Shown: positions 1 to 11,946, counted from the first letter of the stretch. The stretch is DNA of 64,000 nt from Bathynomus jamesi (GCA_023014485.1 JAJOZX010003315.1:372001-436000), one strand, 5' to 3'. The notes: generated from the sequence alone by a model not told the origin. Made by a program: numbers and translations.

Positions 1-256
1 CCCTGATCTATATTAACGATATAGACGTCGGGCTTCTAAGTACAATCTCCAAATTTGCAGACGATACGAAATTAGGAAGTAGTGTAGGTACTGAGGAGGG
101 TGTAAGAACGCTTCAAAATGATCTTGACAGGTTTGGCGAATGGTCCGCTACTTGGCAGGTGCCATTCAACTTGGACAAATGTAAGGTAATGCACATGGGT
201 TATAAAAACCCGAAGACCGATTACTCTCTCTTGGGAAGGAACTTGACTGAGAAAAA
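1..256 (+). pseudogene. CR1-like LINE reverse transcriptase fragment
   Basis: The plus strand reads from about base 3 as the catalytic palm of a non-LTR reverse transcriptase: YINDIDVG followed by the metal-binding FADDTKLG box, then a thumb-like stretch ending near a stop at about 264. It enters the window already in progress, so its 5' part lies upstream. The wording matches the LINE at 31.8-32.1 kb (YINDIDVG, FADDTKIG), so both belong to one CR1-like family (family A here). The 3' end is lost where an oppositely oriented piece of a related element begins. It is a dead fragment. Confidence 0.85.
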
Positions 257-257
257 A

Positions 258-935
258 GTTCTCTAATTAGCATGCCCACAGAGACACCGTGCAAGCGAAC
301 TCCTGCAGAGTTACGCTATGTTTTAGTCTTAAACCATGAGAGTATTCAGTACTTTGTCTAGCCTATTTTTAAACACATTTACACTTTGGCTCGAAGCAAC
401 CTCTGAGGGAAGTTGGTTCCAGATATTAACTATTTTATAGGAAATGAAATTCCCACAGACAGAGGTCCTAAATGTCTTTAGTTTCAGTTTAAACCCATTA
501 TTTCTTGCCGGATTGGCATTAAGTGAGAATAGTTTCTGTAATCTACCCTGTCTATTCCATTGAGCATCTTGAAGACTTGAATAAGCTGACCGCGCAACCT
601 CCTCGTCTCTAAGGTAAACAGATTTAGACGCTCCAATCTCCGTTGGTAGCTTTGCATTCTCATTGAAGGGATCAATTTTGTAGCCCTTGCTTGTACTCTT
701 TCTAACCTTTCTATGTCCTTCCTGAGGGATGGAGACCAAAACTGCGCACAGTATTCCAGTTGAGGTCTGACTAGTGAATTATAGAGACATTACAGTCTCC
801 TTGTTCCGAAACTGGAACTGTCTTTTAATATAACCTAATATTTTTAAGGCCCTCTTTTCGACTTCAGCACAGTGCTTCGACGGTTTCAGATCATTGCTGA
901 TATAGACTCCTAAGTCTTTCTCTAGATCAGTCTAT
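258..935 (-). pseudogene. CR1-like LINE 3' end (family A), inverted
   Basis: The minus strand encodes the C-terminal part of a family A reverse transcriptase. Read 3' to 5' on the plus strand it shows LEYCAQFWSPSLR, then LERVQARATKLIPS, LETRRLRGQLIQVFK and NQLPSEVASSQSVNVFKNRLD, with the stop at 329. The 781-935 part holds an upstream piece (HCAEVEKRALKILGYI) in another frame. This C-terminal region follows the palm domain in CR1/L2-type elements. The same words recur at 33.0-33.4 kb and 47.5-48.1 kb. At least two frame changes are visible. Together with the opposite-strand fragment at 1-256 it forms an inverted pair of truncated copies. Confidence 0.85.
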
Positions 936-1159
936 ATTCTCCACTTTTCTGTAAAATTTCCTTGGCTACTTTTCCAAGGTCAATGTATTTTCTTCAACCT
1001 TTTTCCGTACCTGCCTCTGACAAGGAGGGAGCAGAGGGTGGGGAGGGAGCCTTATACTTTTCTATCCCGTTTTCTACTACTGCAAGAATAGTTGAAAGAA
1101 AAATAAACTTGTTTAATAACAGGAACCTCCCAGAGTGGACCAGAAGGTCTTTCAGGCTT

Positions 1160-1173
1160 CCTCTTGTCCTTGT

Positions 1174-1229
<56 letters not shown>
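1160..1229 (+). repeat. (TC)n microsatellite behind a LINE-like 3' tail
   Basis: A run of about 50 bases of TC follows the words CCTTGTAACTC. The same TTGTAACTC to (TC)n junction occurs on the minus strand at 47.51-47.53 kb, directly after a family A LINE 3' end. The tract is therefore probably a retrotransposed LINE tail. The 936-1159 stretch before it has no recognisable gene and may be 3' UTR of the same element. Confidence 0.55.
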
Positions 1230-1232
<3 letters not shown>

Positions 1233-1733
1233 CAAAACTGTAATGGCGACATGTATTCAGATTTTACAGCGTGTTCATAAATTCTATTTTCTGTTTATTT
1301 TGTATGGTATGATTGAAAAGTCCTGCCTCATAGATATTTATTGTATAGTTATTTATGAAGCAAGACTTTTGAATTGCACTGTATAACGTTTTCAATGTTT
1401 GCAACAAACTAACATCTTCATGGTTCGTTTGGTTAGAATTAGACTGAAACTACAAAGGTTTGGGTTCTACCCCTACCATCGCCGCGGTTGGAGATTGGGC
1501 AGTCCACCTGTATCCATGATTGTCCGGGCTCAGGTAATTCTCCTGGATTTATATAAAGTTGGACACGATGTCAGCAAATGCTATGTAATATGGAAATATA
1601 AAAGTGTGGTTATTGCACTTAAGACATATTCATCTAATAATGGTATCTTTAACGCAGTAAGTTTATAGGATTTAAGGCCTTCTGTGCTTGCCTATAAAGT
1701 CCATAATTACGGCAGTGTACGGCTCCATAAAGT
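1230..1733. other. No recognised feature
   Basis: AT-rich sequence with short chance reading frames only. I see no splice-bounded exon, repeat family or RNA gene here. Confidence 0.5.
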
Positions 1734-1735
1734 CA

Positions 1736-1770
<35 letters not shown>

Positions 1771-2005
1771 ATATATATATAATATTATATATATATAATA
1801 TTATATATATATATAATTATATATATGTGGGTGTGTTCTGTATATTTATAAATAAATGAAAATCTATCGCAGTTTTTCTGTTTTTTCCCACTTAGAGAAA
1901 TTATCATTAGATTTGTATGAGAAATACGGTTGTGATCCCAGCTGCATGGTTACGATAAAAATATATTATTATTATTATTATGTATTTAGAGGAAATAATT
2001 CTTTG

Positions 2006-2046
<41 letters not shown>
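1734..2046. repeat. TA, ATT and CA microsatellites
   Basis: The stretch holds an imperfect TA tract at 1734-1826, a short ATT tract at 1966-1981 and a CA tract at 2009-2046. No gene lies between them. Confidence 0.95.
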
Positions 2047-2049
<3 letters not shown>

Positions 2050-2204
2050 TTGGCAACCTTACAAAAATGCGACATTTTTATGTTATCAATCGTTGATGGT
2101 GACATTTAATTTTATACAAAGTTAATCTTAGTTAACATTAACCCAACCTTCGTTTTATACTTTTTATATGATTTTTTTAATGATTTTTAATAAATAAAAA
2201 AATC

Positions 2205-2346
2205 TGAATCTATGGCGACATCGCTAATGTCGCTACACGCACGTTCTTGTCGCGACCAACTGTGTGTATTCTAAAGATTATCGCGATGATGTAAGGCAGC
2301 CAAGAACACGCACACACACGCGCACACACACACACACACACACACA
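2205..2346. repeat. Dispersed GCGACATT repeat piece plus CA tract
   Basis: The words GGCGACATCGCTAATGTCGC and TACACGCACGTTC resemble sequence at 25.78-25.86 kb and 52.13-52.20 kb, where the words appear in the other order or orientation. This suggests a dispersed repeat of unknown type. A CA microsatellite follows at about 2310-2346. The following 2347-2690 holds nothing I recognise. Confidence 0.4.
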
Positions 2347-2691
2347 GATTTCTAACTTACGAAATCTCTAAAGTTTCTAAATTTCTAAATCCGGACGAAA
2401 TGAGGGGCGGCATTTTCGTACGAAGGGATGTAGCAGTGACAGTCAGTGAAGTACCCTAAAGCAAGATATAATAGTTTCCATGGAAACGTACATATATTAA
2501 AAACTCGAAACGTACATATATTAAAAACTTATTCTCCACAGGGTGAGCACGACGCTTGATCTAGAGACCGAAGAAGACACCCGAACCAATTGCATAAATA
2601 AGGATTACCACCGAGAATAAGGTACCACCCAACCCCGGAGATTCAATGTTACCTTTCATAACAAGGTTGGGAGTGCGCTTCTAGTGATACG

Positions 2692-2901
2692 TCATTCGAA
2701 ACCAGTGTCGTCTCTATTTACACAACTCACAACCCGCTTCCATTTCTTTCTGTTTCTCGTTAACTCTCGTGACAACTCACCTCTACATTTATTCATACAT
2801 CCACTAATTACATCTTTCCACTTTTTCCGCGGTCTTCCTTTATTTTGAACAACTATGCATTCACTAGTATACATCTTGTTAATAGTTCTATCATTATTCA
2901 T
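2692..2901 (-). pseudogene. LINE reverse transcriptase C-terminal remnant
   Basis: A 69-codon minus-strand frame contains GRPRKKWKDVISGC and, further on, ELTRNRKKWKRVV. The GRPxKxWxDxI plus RxRKKWRxxV pair is typical of the extreme C-terminus of endonuclease-reverse transcriptase LINEs common in insects and crustaceans. Nothing of the catalytic domain remains nearby. The wording differs from LINE families A-C in this window, so this is a fourth family. Confidence 0.6.
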
Positions 2902-2990
2902 TTTCTCCGCATCACCATGCTAACATGGTATACGAGCTTCCATTCTCTCCACATCACCATGCTAACATGGTATACGAGCTTCCATTCTCA
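2898..2990 (+). repeat. Two-copy 42-bp tandem duplication
   Basis: The unit containing ATCACCATGCTAACATGG and TATACGAGCTTCC occurs twice, at 2911 and 2953, a spacing of exactly 42 bases with nearly identical copies. Confidence 0.9.
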
Positions 2991-3700
2991 TCTCCAAAGA
3001 CCTTTTCACCCCACGCCTCTCCCGAACATCCTCATTTTCCACACGGTCAATCCATTTTACACCAATTACGCCGCTTAAACTATTGATCTTAACTGCTCTT
3101 CATCAACTCTTTGCGGCACACACGCAAAAGATTTTTATACCATTTTATTTTATTATTTTGTTATTTTTATGTTTTGGTTCATGCGCCAATCTTGTTACAA
3201 TTTGACGGAGGAAAGGGAGTATATGTAGTGGTTTTAGGATGAAGTTAGGAGTGAAAAGTGGCTTTATTCTCAAACCACTTACCCTGAAAGGGTTAACTGT
3301 GAACAGTGGATAAGTGTCTCTCATCCGTACCTCAGTGTTGGCACCGATACACCTTCTTGTAAACGTCTTATTGCATCTACATTCAAACACTTGCTTTCTT
3401 TTATCGCGTTCATGACTTGTTTGCTTCGCTTCAATTTATTTCAGTTTCCTCTTTTCTCATTCAAACAACCAACACTCTCTCAGTCACAACCACTTTCAAT
3501 CATCTACAACCAACATTACTTTGAATGTTGTATCTATCTTATTCCGTTTATGTGTAAGAATTCGTAAATCGCAGACTTTTTGCGATCGAACATACCTTTC
3601 AAAGGTTCCGCGCGATGATTCCTCATTTCATGAAGGTCAAAGTCGTCGCTCCTCCTCTCGAGTTGGCTTGGTGAAGTAGTGAGTTGGTTTCTTGTACTCT
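2991..3700. other. No recognised gene; one dispersed repeat scrap
   Basis: Mostly unique-looking AT-rich sequence. The words GCGATGATTCCTCATTTC at 3612 recur at 43.63 kb, and GTTGGCTTGGTG at 3662 resembles 61.87 kb, so the last 100 bases belong to a dispersed repeat. Frames at 3145-3390 look like chance. Confidence 0.4.
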
Positions 3701-3705
3701 CCACC

Positions 3706-6395
3706 TCACATAGCCAGGTACGCCAGGCTCATCGGGGATTGTCTGAGCCAGGCGTCTAATCTTCTTTTGAAGATGTCTACTGCAACACCATTCGTGTTCC
3801 TTAGGTCTTTGGGCAGCTGATTAAACAGTTTTGGTCCTCTCACAACAAAACTATTTTCTTTCAGGGTTAAGGATGTTCCCTGTCTCGCCTTTAATTTGGG
3901 AACACGACACAGGCTTCCTTTTCTATTTTCCACCGTTGTTTGGGGGAGTTACAGGGTTCAGAGTAAGATTAGGGACTAGTTTCTCCATTATTTTCCAAGT
4001 GTAAATAATGGTGTATCTCTCTCTTCTCCTTTCCAGTGAATATAGGTTTAATTCGCGTAACCTTTCCCAGTAATTTAGTTCTTTGCACCCATTGATCTTG
4101 GGTTTAAAGGTTCTCAATATCTGCCCCGTTATTCTCTTTGCTCTGTTTACTGCTATCTTATTTTGTATTTCAAATTTCGCATCCTCTGTCATTACAACCC
4201 CTAAATCTTTTGCTCTAGAATTTCTCTGAATTTCCTGTCCATTTGGGGTATAATATTCCATGGATTTTAGGTCTTCTCTTTTTCCGTAGCGTAACAGCTG
4301 AAATTTCTCAGTGTTAAACTTCATATTGTTGTCTTCCGTCCATTTGTAGATTCTTTTCATGTCGGTTTGTAGAGATCCTCTATCTTCTGGGTTTCTTATT
4401 TTTCTACTGATCTTTGTGTCATCCGCAAAGGATGTTACTGTGCTGTCTCTCGTAACGTCCTCATATATGTCAGTTCGCATGATTATGAAGAATAGTGGAG
4501 CTAATACTGTTCCTTGTGGTACTGAGCTGAGGACCTCTGATTCTGATGAAGATACTCCTTGTACTGTAACGACTTGCCGCCGCTCATTAAGGAAATTATA
4601 TATCCATTTCCCTACTTTTCCTGTTATTCCCATATACTTCAATTTATGTATTATAATTCCATGGTCACACTTGTCGAACGCTTTGGCAGAGTCTGTGTAT
4701 ATTACATCATAGTTTTCATTACTTTAAAGTGCATCACTAATGTTGTTGTAGTGTTCCATTAGTTGTGATAGGCATGATCTGCCTGACCGAAACCCATGTT
4801 GGTTATCATTGAAGTTTTTCTGAGTTTCCAAAAATTCAGATTTTCTGTCTAACTATTCTTTCAAATATTTTAGTGAGATGAGATGTAAGCGACACTGGCC
4901 TATAGTTTTTGGCCTCGGATCGATCTCCTCCTTTATATATTGGGACTATGTTCGCGCTCTTCAGGATGCCCGGTATTTCTCCCGTGTCTAGTGATCGTCT
5001 CCATACCCAGTATAGGGGCTCAGCGATTGTATTCTTGCAGTTTTTGATCAGTGTGGCATTTCATTTACCCGGTCCTGCCGCTGAATATGTTTTTAGTTTC
5101 CCTATAGCTTGCGTAATATCATCTGTCGTAAAGACGAAATCCGTTATACTTTCCCTTTGTAGTTCTTCTTCAAAGAACGCGTTTCTATCGCATATCAGTT
5201 TGTCAGTTTTTGGGATACTGAAAGATGATTCGTACTGAGCTCTTAATATTTCAGATACTTCTGTTAGATCATCAGGTAAAGCACTGTTCTCATTTTTCAG
5301 AGGTCCGATAGTCACATGGTTTTTCGACTTTCTTTTTGCAAAATTATAGAAGTACTTTGAGTTAACCTTTATCGCTTCTATAGCGTCGTCTTCTTCTTTT
5401 TCTGTATGCTCTCAATTAGTTCCTGTATGACGTCATCGATACTCTGCAGTTTATCATTTAATATTTTTCTGATGTTATTATCTTTACAGTTACTTAATTT
5501 TGCAGTCACTCTTTTTCTCTTTCGGAACAATGACCTCTTTTGTCTCTCGAACCTTCTTCTCTTTCCTCTATGTTGTATGATATTTTTGAGACATGTCTTT
5601 CCACAATTTCTAACGGTTTCTCCTCTAAAGTCATTAGCATCTCTTCCGTTGTGCTGGCCTCGAAAATGGTTTTCCAATCTATTACTTCCATGCTGGATGC
5701 AACATCTTCCTAGTTTATAGCTTTGGAGTGAAAATTAAAAATTCCGAATTTGCTTCTTTCTGTTGTTCGTGTTCTTTCCTTTCCTGTTGCTTTTATATTG
5801 GTTGTTATTTCAATAATGTTGTGGTCTGATATTATAGTTGGAGATATTTCTACATTATCAATTAGACTGCTGTTGTTTGTGAATACCAGATCTAGGCAGT
5901 TGTTTTTTCTTGTGTGTTCTGTTATTTCTTGCGTTAATATAAATTCCTCAGCTAGAGCTAGTAGCATTTTTACCTGCTCCTGGTCTACCCGTGTGCCCCC
6001 CTTGTCCTGGTGTATACATATATTTTTTCCTATCCTTTTATATTTCATGAATGGAAAATTAAAATCACCACAGAGAAAAATATTTGGGGTTGGAGAGTGT
6101 AGATCTTTTACCCAGTTTCTTACCTCTGTAATGGAGTCTGAGAATTTTGAGATTGGCGTGTTCGGGGGTCTGTACATTACAATTAGTACCATATTTAATT
6201 TTTCAACTTTTGCTGCTACACATTCTACGTAGCTGTTTGAGGTACTTATAGTCATTTCTGCCATATGCCTTTCGCGTGTGTAAATAGCACATCCTCCTTT
6301 ACGTCTCTGTTCTGTCGGCTCGGAGGATGTTATAGTTGTTAATTTGTATTTCTTTTTTGTCACTACAGAACTCATAGTTTTCACAGTTCGCCTGG
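3706..6395 (-). pseudogene. LINE family B with endonuclease and reverse transcriptase, broken
   Basis: A long minus-strand non-LTR retrotransposon relic. From 5' (right) to 3' (left): an AP-type endonuclease at 5710-6384 with YRPPN, LCGDFNFP and the SDHN motif; a linker at 5378-5677 and 5061-5315 (AIGKLKTYSAAGPGK, the start of the RT domain); the RT palm at 3923-4642 with SVPQGTVLAP and SFADDTK; and a C-terminal tail at 3706-3933 (GPKLFNQLPKDLRN, FKRRLDAWL). The domain order is that of CR1/Jockey-type elements. The frame changes at least five times, and 4643-5060 is only partly open. A related piece lies at 46.6-47.4 kb. The 5' end abuts a TA tract. Confidence 0.9.
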
Positions 6396-6415
6396 CAGTC
6401 CTTTAGATGGCAGTC

Positions 6416-6453
<38 letters not shown>

Positions 6454-6490
6454 GATGAATAAAACCACGAAGGAAAGGAAACACAGAGTG

Positions 6491-6528
6491 GTGCTCAAGC
6501 GCTTTCGTCTAATGACATCCTCAGGAAC
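6491..6528 (-). ncRNA. Hammerhead-ribozyme-like motif, Penelope type
   Basis: On the minus strand: GTTC, then CTGAGGA (fits the hammerhead core CUGANGA), then TGTC-ATTA-GAC as a short stem-loop, GAAA, a minimal AGCGCT stem III ending in the possible cleavage triplet CTT, then GAGCAC. GAGC pairs with the leading GTTC (one G-U) as stem I. Penelope-like elements are known to carry minimal hammerheads with short stem III. One extra U after the core makes the fit imperfect. Confidence 0.45.
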
Positions 6529-6534
6529 AGTCCA

Positions 6535-6574
6535 GTGTTCCTCAGAATGTCATTAGACGAAAGCGCTTGAGCAC
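6535..6574 (+). ncRNA. Degenerate hammerhead-like motif, second arm
   Basis: The mirror copy of the preceding motif. Stem I is better (GTGTTC with GAGCAC, six pairs), but the core reads CTCAGAA instead of CTGANGA, so it is predicted inactive. Confidence 0.35.
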
Positions 6575-6664
6575 CACTCTGTGTTTCCTTTCTTTCGTGG
6601 TTTTATTCATCATATTTTTCACGTGTTACTTTCGTGAAATAATTTTCATATATATATATATATA

Positions 6665-6721
<57 letters not shown>

Positions 6722-6814
6722 ATTAGCAATTGACAAGGGCTCGCGAGGAGCCAAAACTCTATTGGTGTTAAAAAATAAAAATTTACGTCTTCCTGAAGAG
6801 TGGTTTCCTTCTTC

Positions 6815-6855
<41 letters not shown>

Positions 6856-6857
<2 letters not shown>

Positions 6858-7385
6858 ACAAACAGACCGTGCATGGAACAAGGAACTCTTCTAGGAAAAT
6901 TAAATCCACTATAGTTCGAATAAGTAATGGTAAATGACAAATACTATAGTTTTTTCTTTTTCATGATGCTAGCCCGACGTGGGCAACGGGTCACTCACAA
7001 AGAGGTCCAAAAAATATAGCTTCCCTCACTAGCTATCTGAAAAGTAGATAGGATCCAGCTTTGGGACAGGATCTAGAGTTTAAAGCAGCCTAGCCCTGCT
7101 ACATTTAGAACCTCAATATAAGCAAAAGACTCGCTGCCTTCACGTCAGATTGAATACATCGAAGAAAAAGGGGTAACTATTATATTTTTAGCCAAAACCA
7201 ACACTTAAACCTCAACTGGCAGAATTGAGCGTCCACTTTTCAAGGCACATAACATGTCCGTTTCATGATAGTATTTGTCATTTACCATTACTTATTCGGA
7301 CTATAGTGGATTTAATTTTCCTAGAAGAGTTCCTTGTTCCATGCACGGTCTGTGTGTATCATAAAAAACTTCAGGGAACCATTCT
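6856..7385. repeat. Foldback repeat R, copy 1
   Basis: The left arm holds CCGTGCATGGAACAAGG, then TAGGAAAATTAAATCC and AAGTAATGGTAAATGAC. The right arm at about 7265-7360 repeats these words in reverse complement. The interior includes GCTAGCCCGACGTGGGC and GATAGGATCCAGCTTTGGG. A second, longer copy lies at 60.3-61.26 kb. No coding sequence is visible, so it is a non-autonomous foldback repeat of unknown class. TA tracts flank both ends. Confidence 0.7.
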
Positions 7386-7437
7386 GAGTTCATTCCCATA
7401 TATATATATATATATATATAGATATATATATATATAT

Positions 7438-10321
7438 TAGGGTGTCACTAGGTAATAGGGGGAAAATTAAACGATGGATATTTCCTATGACACCCCCTAA
7501 AATTGTTCCATTTGGTGTAAAACATACGGAAGAGAAATTTGGTCCTGATTGGTCATCATTTAAAGGTCGCCCTCGTCACTGAAAACAAGACCCATTTGTT
7601 GACGTCAACAAGCTGTTCAGTGTTCACAGCTTGGGCCGAACCAGATAATAAAAAACAAGGCAATTTGGTGAAATAACGAAAGTAAGACACTTAAAAACGC
7701 AAAGAATACAAACAGTTTATTATATAATCAAAATAGAAGACATAATTTGGCGAATAATGGTACAAAATGGAGAAGCAACAAAAGCAAAACTTTGAGAAAT
7801 AAAATACATATACAGTAGCAGAATAATTGGTGCTCATACGCTGATCAGTGATTAGTTCTTTCGCGTCCTCACTAATGCTGATTTGTTCGGAGCTGGGTGT
7901 TGCTTTCTGTGGTCAGTGACAACTTGAACGAGGAACTGGAGCTGTTCTTCTTTCACTGTCAACTTTCCGTTCAGCTCCTTCACCAGAGCCACGGCCCGTT
8001 CTGCTCTGTCGTTCACCACTGCAAGTTTGGAGACCACATCCCGAGCTTGCACATATTCAGAGTTTGACGTCCATGAACTGGGATGGTGGAGCAGAAAGCA
8101 ATCAATCTGGCAACTGAAGTTTTGAGAAGAATCCTCGGGTGTTCTTTGTGATCAGTTGCTCCAGTCCTTTGCTGTCACTGAGGAACATAGTATCAAGAAC
8201 CAAAGGTCGTTTTGGCGGCATGTGAGGGGCTTCTTGATCTAACGCTGCAACCATGCTGCACTTCACTTCCATCGATATCCTCTCATCAAAGAACGCCAGA
8301 CCCACTGCCTCCTCCGAATGGTACCACAGGTGCGCAGACAGCTTCTTGGTGGTACCATCAGAGATCTTCTTGTGCGGGTATCGAAGGAGCGTCCTCATCA
8401 ATTCCCAATCATTCAGCGGAGCTTCGATGGACAGATGAGCTGTTGCCCACGCTTTCATGTAAACTAGAACAGAAAAGAGGCAGATATCTCGAATTCCGCG
8501 TTCCTCAGTGTTCGTCAGTTTAAACTGTCTTCGGAAGAGCCAGATCTTGATGGCATAGAGCCCCTTAGCCATCCATCTCGCCCGGTGCATAGCACCAGGG
8601 GCGCGGAAGTTTAGTCCCTTGTATGGAACTCCTCCAAGAAAGATGACGGAAAGATCGAGGAATTCCTGATAGTCATCACGAACTTGAAGTGCTTGTGATT
8701 TTGCAAACTCAATGAGCTCCGTTCTATGCTTAAAAATAGCTGCTTTGGTGAACGCATCTGTGTCCGCAGTTTGGAACTGTTGCTGGTCAATGCGGGTCCA
8801 ATAATCATGGAAGCGCTTGAAAAGCAGAATTTCTGGACCGGTAGATACTGAATCTAGCGATGACCAACTCCAGTACATTGTGTCTGCACGCGCAGTGTAA
8901 CAGGTCACGTCCAACTTTTTCTTCCAGAAGAACAAGTTCCTCCACGGTGGCCTGTGTTGTCGCGGTTGTGTCGAAACACATAGATTTGACATGATCGGTC
9001 ACTCCCCATTCATTCAGGCAATCTATGATGGCATTTGTTTGTGCCAGCGCGGTTCCTGACAGAAGTTTTGGCACCCGAGGAGCTGCTCTGTCCCGGAGCC
9101 AGATACAAGAATAGGTAAGCGGTCAACATATTCTCGTGACGTCAGATCTTGCATGAGTTTTCCGTCCCAGTGAACAGTCAACGGACTATTGCCTTGGAAC
9201 TCGCTCTTCAGTTGCCGAGCCTTAAGGGTACGGAATTTTTCACGCTGACGATGAATGGATCCACGATTGATGTTGTAGTCGCTAGCATCATGCCCTAAGC
9301 TGGAAGCTGCCTCAAACAGCAGATATGTGGCCTTTCTTGACGAGAGTTGCGTGCGATCAAGCGCTGCTGCCAATTCCGATGTCATGATGTTCTTCGTTGC
9401 TCTTTGTTTAGACGCTAACGAACCACCACATGCTCCTTTTTCTTCGCTATCATCTGAGCTGGAGGATGAGGACTCCAAAACCGCTTCGTTGGATACTGCC
9501 TCCATTTCAGCTGCTGATCGCTTTCTTCGTTTCTCCTCTTCCTCCCGACGTCGAGTACAATCTTGACTTGGCGCTGATGGGTCATGTCCAAACCTGCCAT
9601 TGAACCTGGACGTCCTTTCTGGCGCTGCTGCTGAAGGAACTCCCAATCCTCTGGGTACTTGACCAATTTCTCACAATCAGCGTGGGCGATGTCAAAGAGA
9701 CGATCGAGGCGTTCAATGAATTCTTTTTCTTTCGTCTTGTGTGAATCGCTCGTCCTTGAGGCGTGTTTTTGAGTCCTTTCCACTCCTCGAAGACTTTATC
9801 CAGTTTGCTGACGCAGTGTGTCTCGAGTCTGGTTGGAATGTGAGCTTTCTCCCAGAAGGACATCACTGCTCGAAGTGACTTCCTCAACGCGTCACGTATT
9901 GTCATTTTCTTTTCATGGTGAAGGTAAAGGAAGTAACCGAATGCTTGCCTGTAGGAAGGAAGCTTGCATCCTTTCACCTCATCAACCGCTGCCCCTAATA
10001 GGTATATACACTTCCGGGTTTCCATCACCAGAAATCACGTAGCTGAAATGAGAAACGGTGAATCGTTAAGTATTGTTCACTTTATTTCTCAGATATTCAG
10101 ACACACACAGATACACACACACACATATATAGAGATATATAGATATCTAATGAACGATTATGGAGACGCCGCGCAAGCATTAAACTTTGGAAGGCGGGGG
10201 CGACCTTTTATAGTTATTCAAATAAAAAGATTTTTCAGTCACCATGTTTTTTTTACCAATGGAATAGATTCGCGGGGTGTCAGCATCAAAATTTCAAACT
10301 TTGCATTTAAGTGACACCCTA
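7438..10321. mobile_element. DNA transposon with TIRs and a hAT-like transposase gene
   Basis: The element begins TAGGGTGTCACT at 7438 and ends AGTGACACCCTA at 10321, a 12-base perfect terminal inverted repeat, about 2.88 kb apart. An additional inverted GACACCCCCT lies subterminally near 7481. Both ends abut TA repeats, so the eight bases on each side are both ATATATAT. This fits an 8-bp hAT-type duplication but is uninformative in such a repeat. The interior holds one broken minus-strand gene. The 7456-7850 and 10041-10300 stretches are noncoding flanks of that gene. Confidence 0.8.
7852..10040 (-). pseudogene. hAT-like transposase of a widespread uncharacterised animal family
   Basis: Read right to left, pieces in different frames join into one protein. 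These are an N-terminal region (9582-10028), a basic/Ser-rich linker (9415-9783, 9023-9646), a core with VHWDGKLM and LPILVSGSGTEQLLG (about 9080-9170), GTALAQTNAIIDC and MCFDTTATTQ followed by CACRHNVLELV (8805-9074), a long middle part (8102-8992), and a C-terminus with VVNDRAERAVALVKE (7852-8052). The DG, FDTT and C-H...LELV arrangement resembles the RNase H-fold core of hAT transposases; that is inference from layout. I know the family only as uncharacterised proteins in arthropods and cnidarians. At least five frameshifts make this copy inactive. Confidence 0.7.
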
Positions 10322-10513
10322 ATATATATATATATATATGAAGGGGATGAACCAAATATTCGGTATTCAGTATTTGGCCGAATAGTTTTTGTGTGTTTTT
10401 AACCGAATAGTGAATATTTGATAATTATTAGAGTAAAGAACGTGATTTAGGAAATGGAACTTAAAATGTTTTTTTTTTATTTAAAAAAATAATTCCAAAC
10501 AAATCCAACTTGA

Positions 10514-10540
10514 GAGAGAGAGAGGAGAGAGAGAGAGAGA

Positions 10541-10621
<81 letters not shown>
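10514..10621. repeat. (GA)n microsatellite
   Basis: About 108 bases of GA with a few interruptions, inside the hAT relic. Confidence 0.95.
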
Positions 10622-10625
<4 letters not shown>

Positions 10626-10734
10626 AATAAATAATTAAAGCAAAAACAAAACCTAATAATTTAAATTTAAATTTAACGTAAGTAGATTATCGTGTCGAAA
10701 AATTAGTCGTTCAGCAGTATCAGGAGCTAAACGA

Positions 10735-11946
10735 TTACGCGCGTCGGTTATTATATTTTTCCCAGAACTGAACAGGCCGTTCACCTCGTACGCTCGTGGT
10801 TGGCGTAGTGAGATATTTGCGAGCGAGTGCTAATAGTTTCGGGAATCTTTCGACATTATGCCACCACCAATCGAGAGGGTTCGTGTCGCGACTGACTCGT
10901 GGCTCCTTTGAATAATGTCTAATTTTTTTTGACAACTTTGCTGGTTACTTTTGATAGGTGGAGGCACATTTGATCGTGAAGACGTAGCAACATCATCGAA
11001 GTAGCTCCATAAGTCAATCTTCGGCTTCTTTTTCGAAGGTTCTTGATCTTCTCGTGAAACAAAAGCAGTTGCTTCATCGCCATGAGTTATATTACGTGTA
11101 GGACTACCATTAGGTGATGCAGACATAGTGATTATCTCATTTTTTACAAAATCAGGCACTGTAATGCGAGCAAATTTGAAACGAGGATTTAAAACCTGAG
11201 CAGTCATGCGAATAATGTCTGTCTTCCACTGCTCGAAGCGATTCTGTAAATTTTCTATTAAACCATTTTTCATAGTATGAACATCATCATCATCAGTTAT
11301 GTTACGCAAAAATAGCACGAGACCCGTTACACGGGGAGACACCATGGAAAGACAAGAATATTCGGAGAAAAAGTCATTCGTTAATTTTTCGCATGGACTA
11401 AAAAGCTTTACAACACGCTAAACAAAAGTCCACTGATGGTTACTGAGAGTGGTATGTCATAGTTCGAGGCGTATGCGACAACCGTACTTTTTTGTTGAAG
11501 AAGTCGTTGTAATATAGAGAATGTAGAGCTCTATCGGGTGATAACATCTCTCATAAGTTTGTTTTCGGGTAAATTATGTTACTTCTGTATTTCCTTAAGT
11601 CTGTCACAGGCTAGAGATGAATGATTAAAGTGCGAACAGATTCAGCGCTTAATTGCGCATATATCTGAAACAGACTTCTGGCTAAGGAGGTGTTTATTAA
11701 CTGCAAGTGCTAAAGTATGATTCACGCAAGCAACAAATTCATTTTGAGAATACGAACAGCTTTAGTAATATTACGGTCATTGTCGTGCACAACTGCATTC
11801 ACACGATCGCTCTCTATTGACCATTCTTGCAATAAAGAAATCAATGCAGTTGCATTGTTTTCTTGAGTATGCGAACCTGGTAGAATTTTGGTGGCTAAAA
11901 CATACTGCTTTTCCTCACATTTACTATTAATTCTATGTAATGTCAA
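10735..11946 (-). pseudogene. hAT transposase with C-terminal dimerisation domain, broken
   Basis: The minus strand holds, from right to left: ILPGSHTQENNATALISLL and VHDNDRNITKAVRIL (11722-11946), the second catalytic region of hAT transposases (D-N-xxN-xxKA); a middle part with LNPRFKFARITVPDFV (10830-11345); and the hAT dimerisation domain with NPLDWWWHN, RFPKLLALARKYL and PTTSVRGERP (10735-10935). The last motif is diagnostic of the hAT family. Frames change between all three pieces and 11350-11720 is not open. This resembles ZBED-like animal hAT elements. Confidence 0.85.

Larger units (their letters stand above)
6455..6610. mobile_element. Penelope-like terminal palindrome
   Basis: An almost perfect inverted repeat of two arms of about 75 bases around position 6530. 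The arms read ACCACGAAGGAAAGGAAAC then GAGTGGTGCTCAAGCGC on the left and the complement on the right. The same arm ends the Penelope-like relics at 23.9, 35.8 and 37.3 kb, so this is two Penelope 3' ends fused head to head with the coding part lost. TA microsatellites flank it at 6418-6452 and 6649-6722. Confidence 0.8.
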
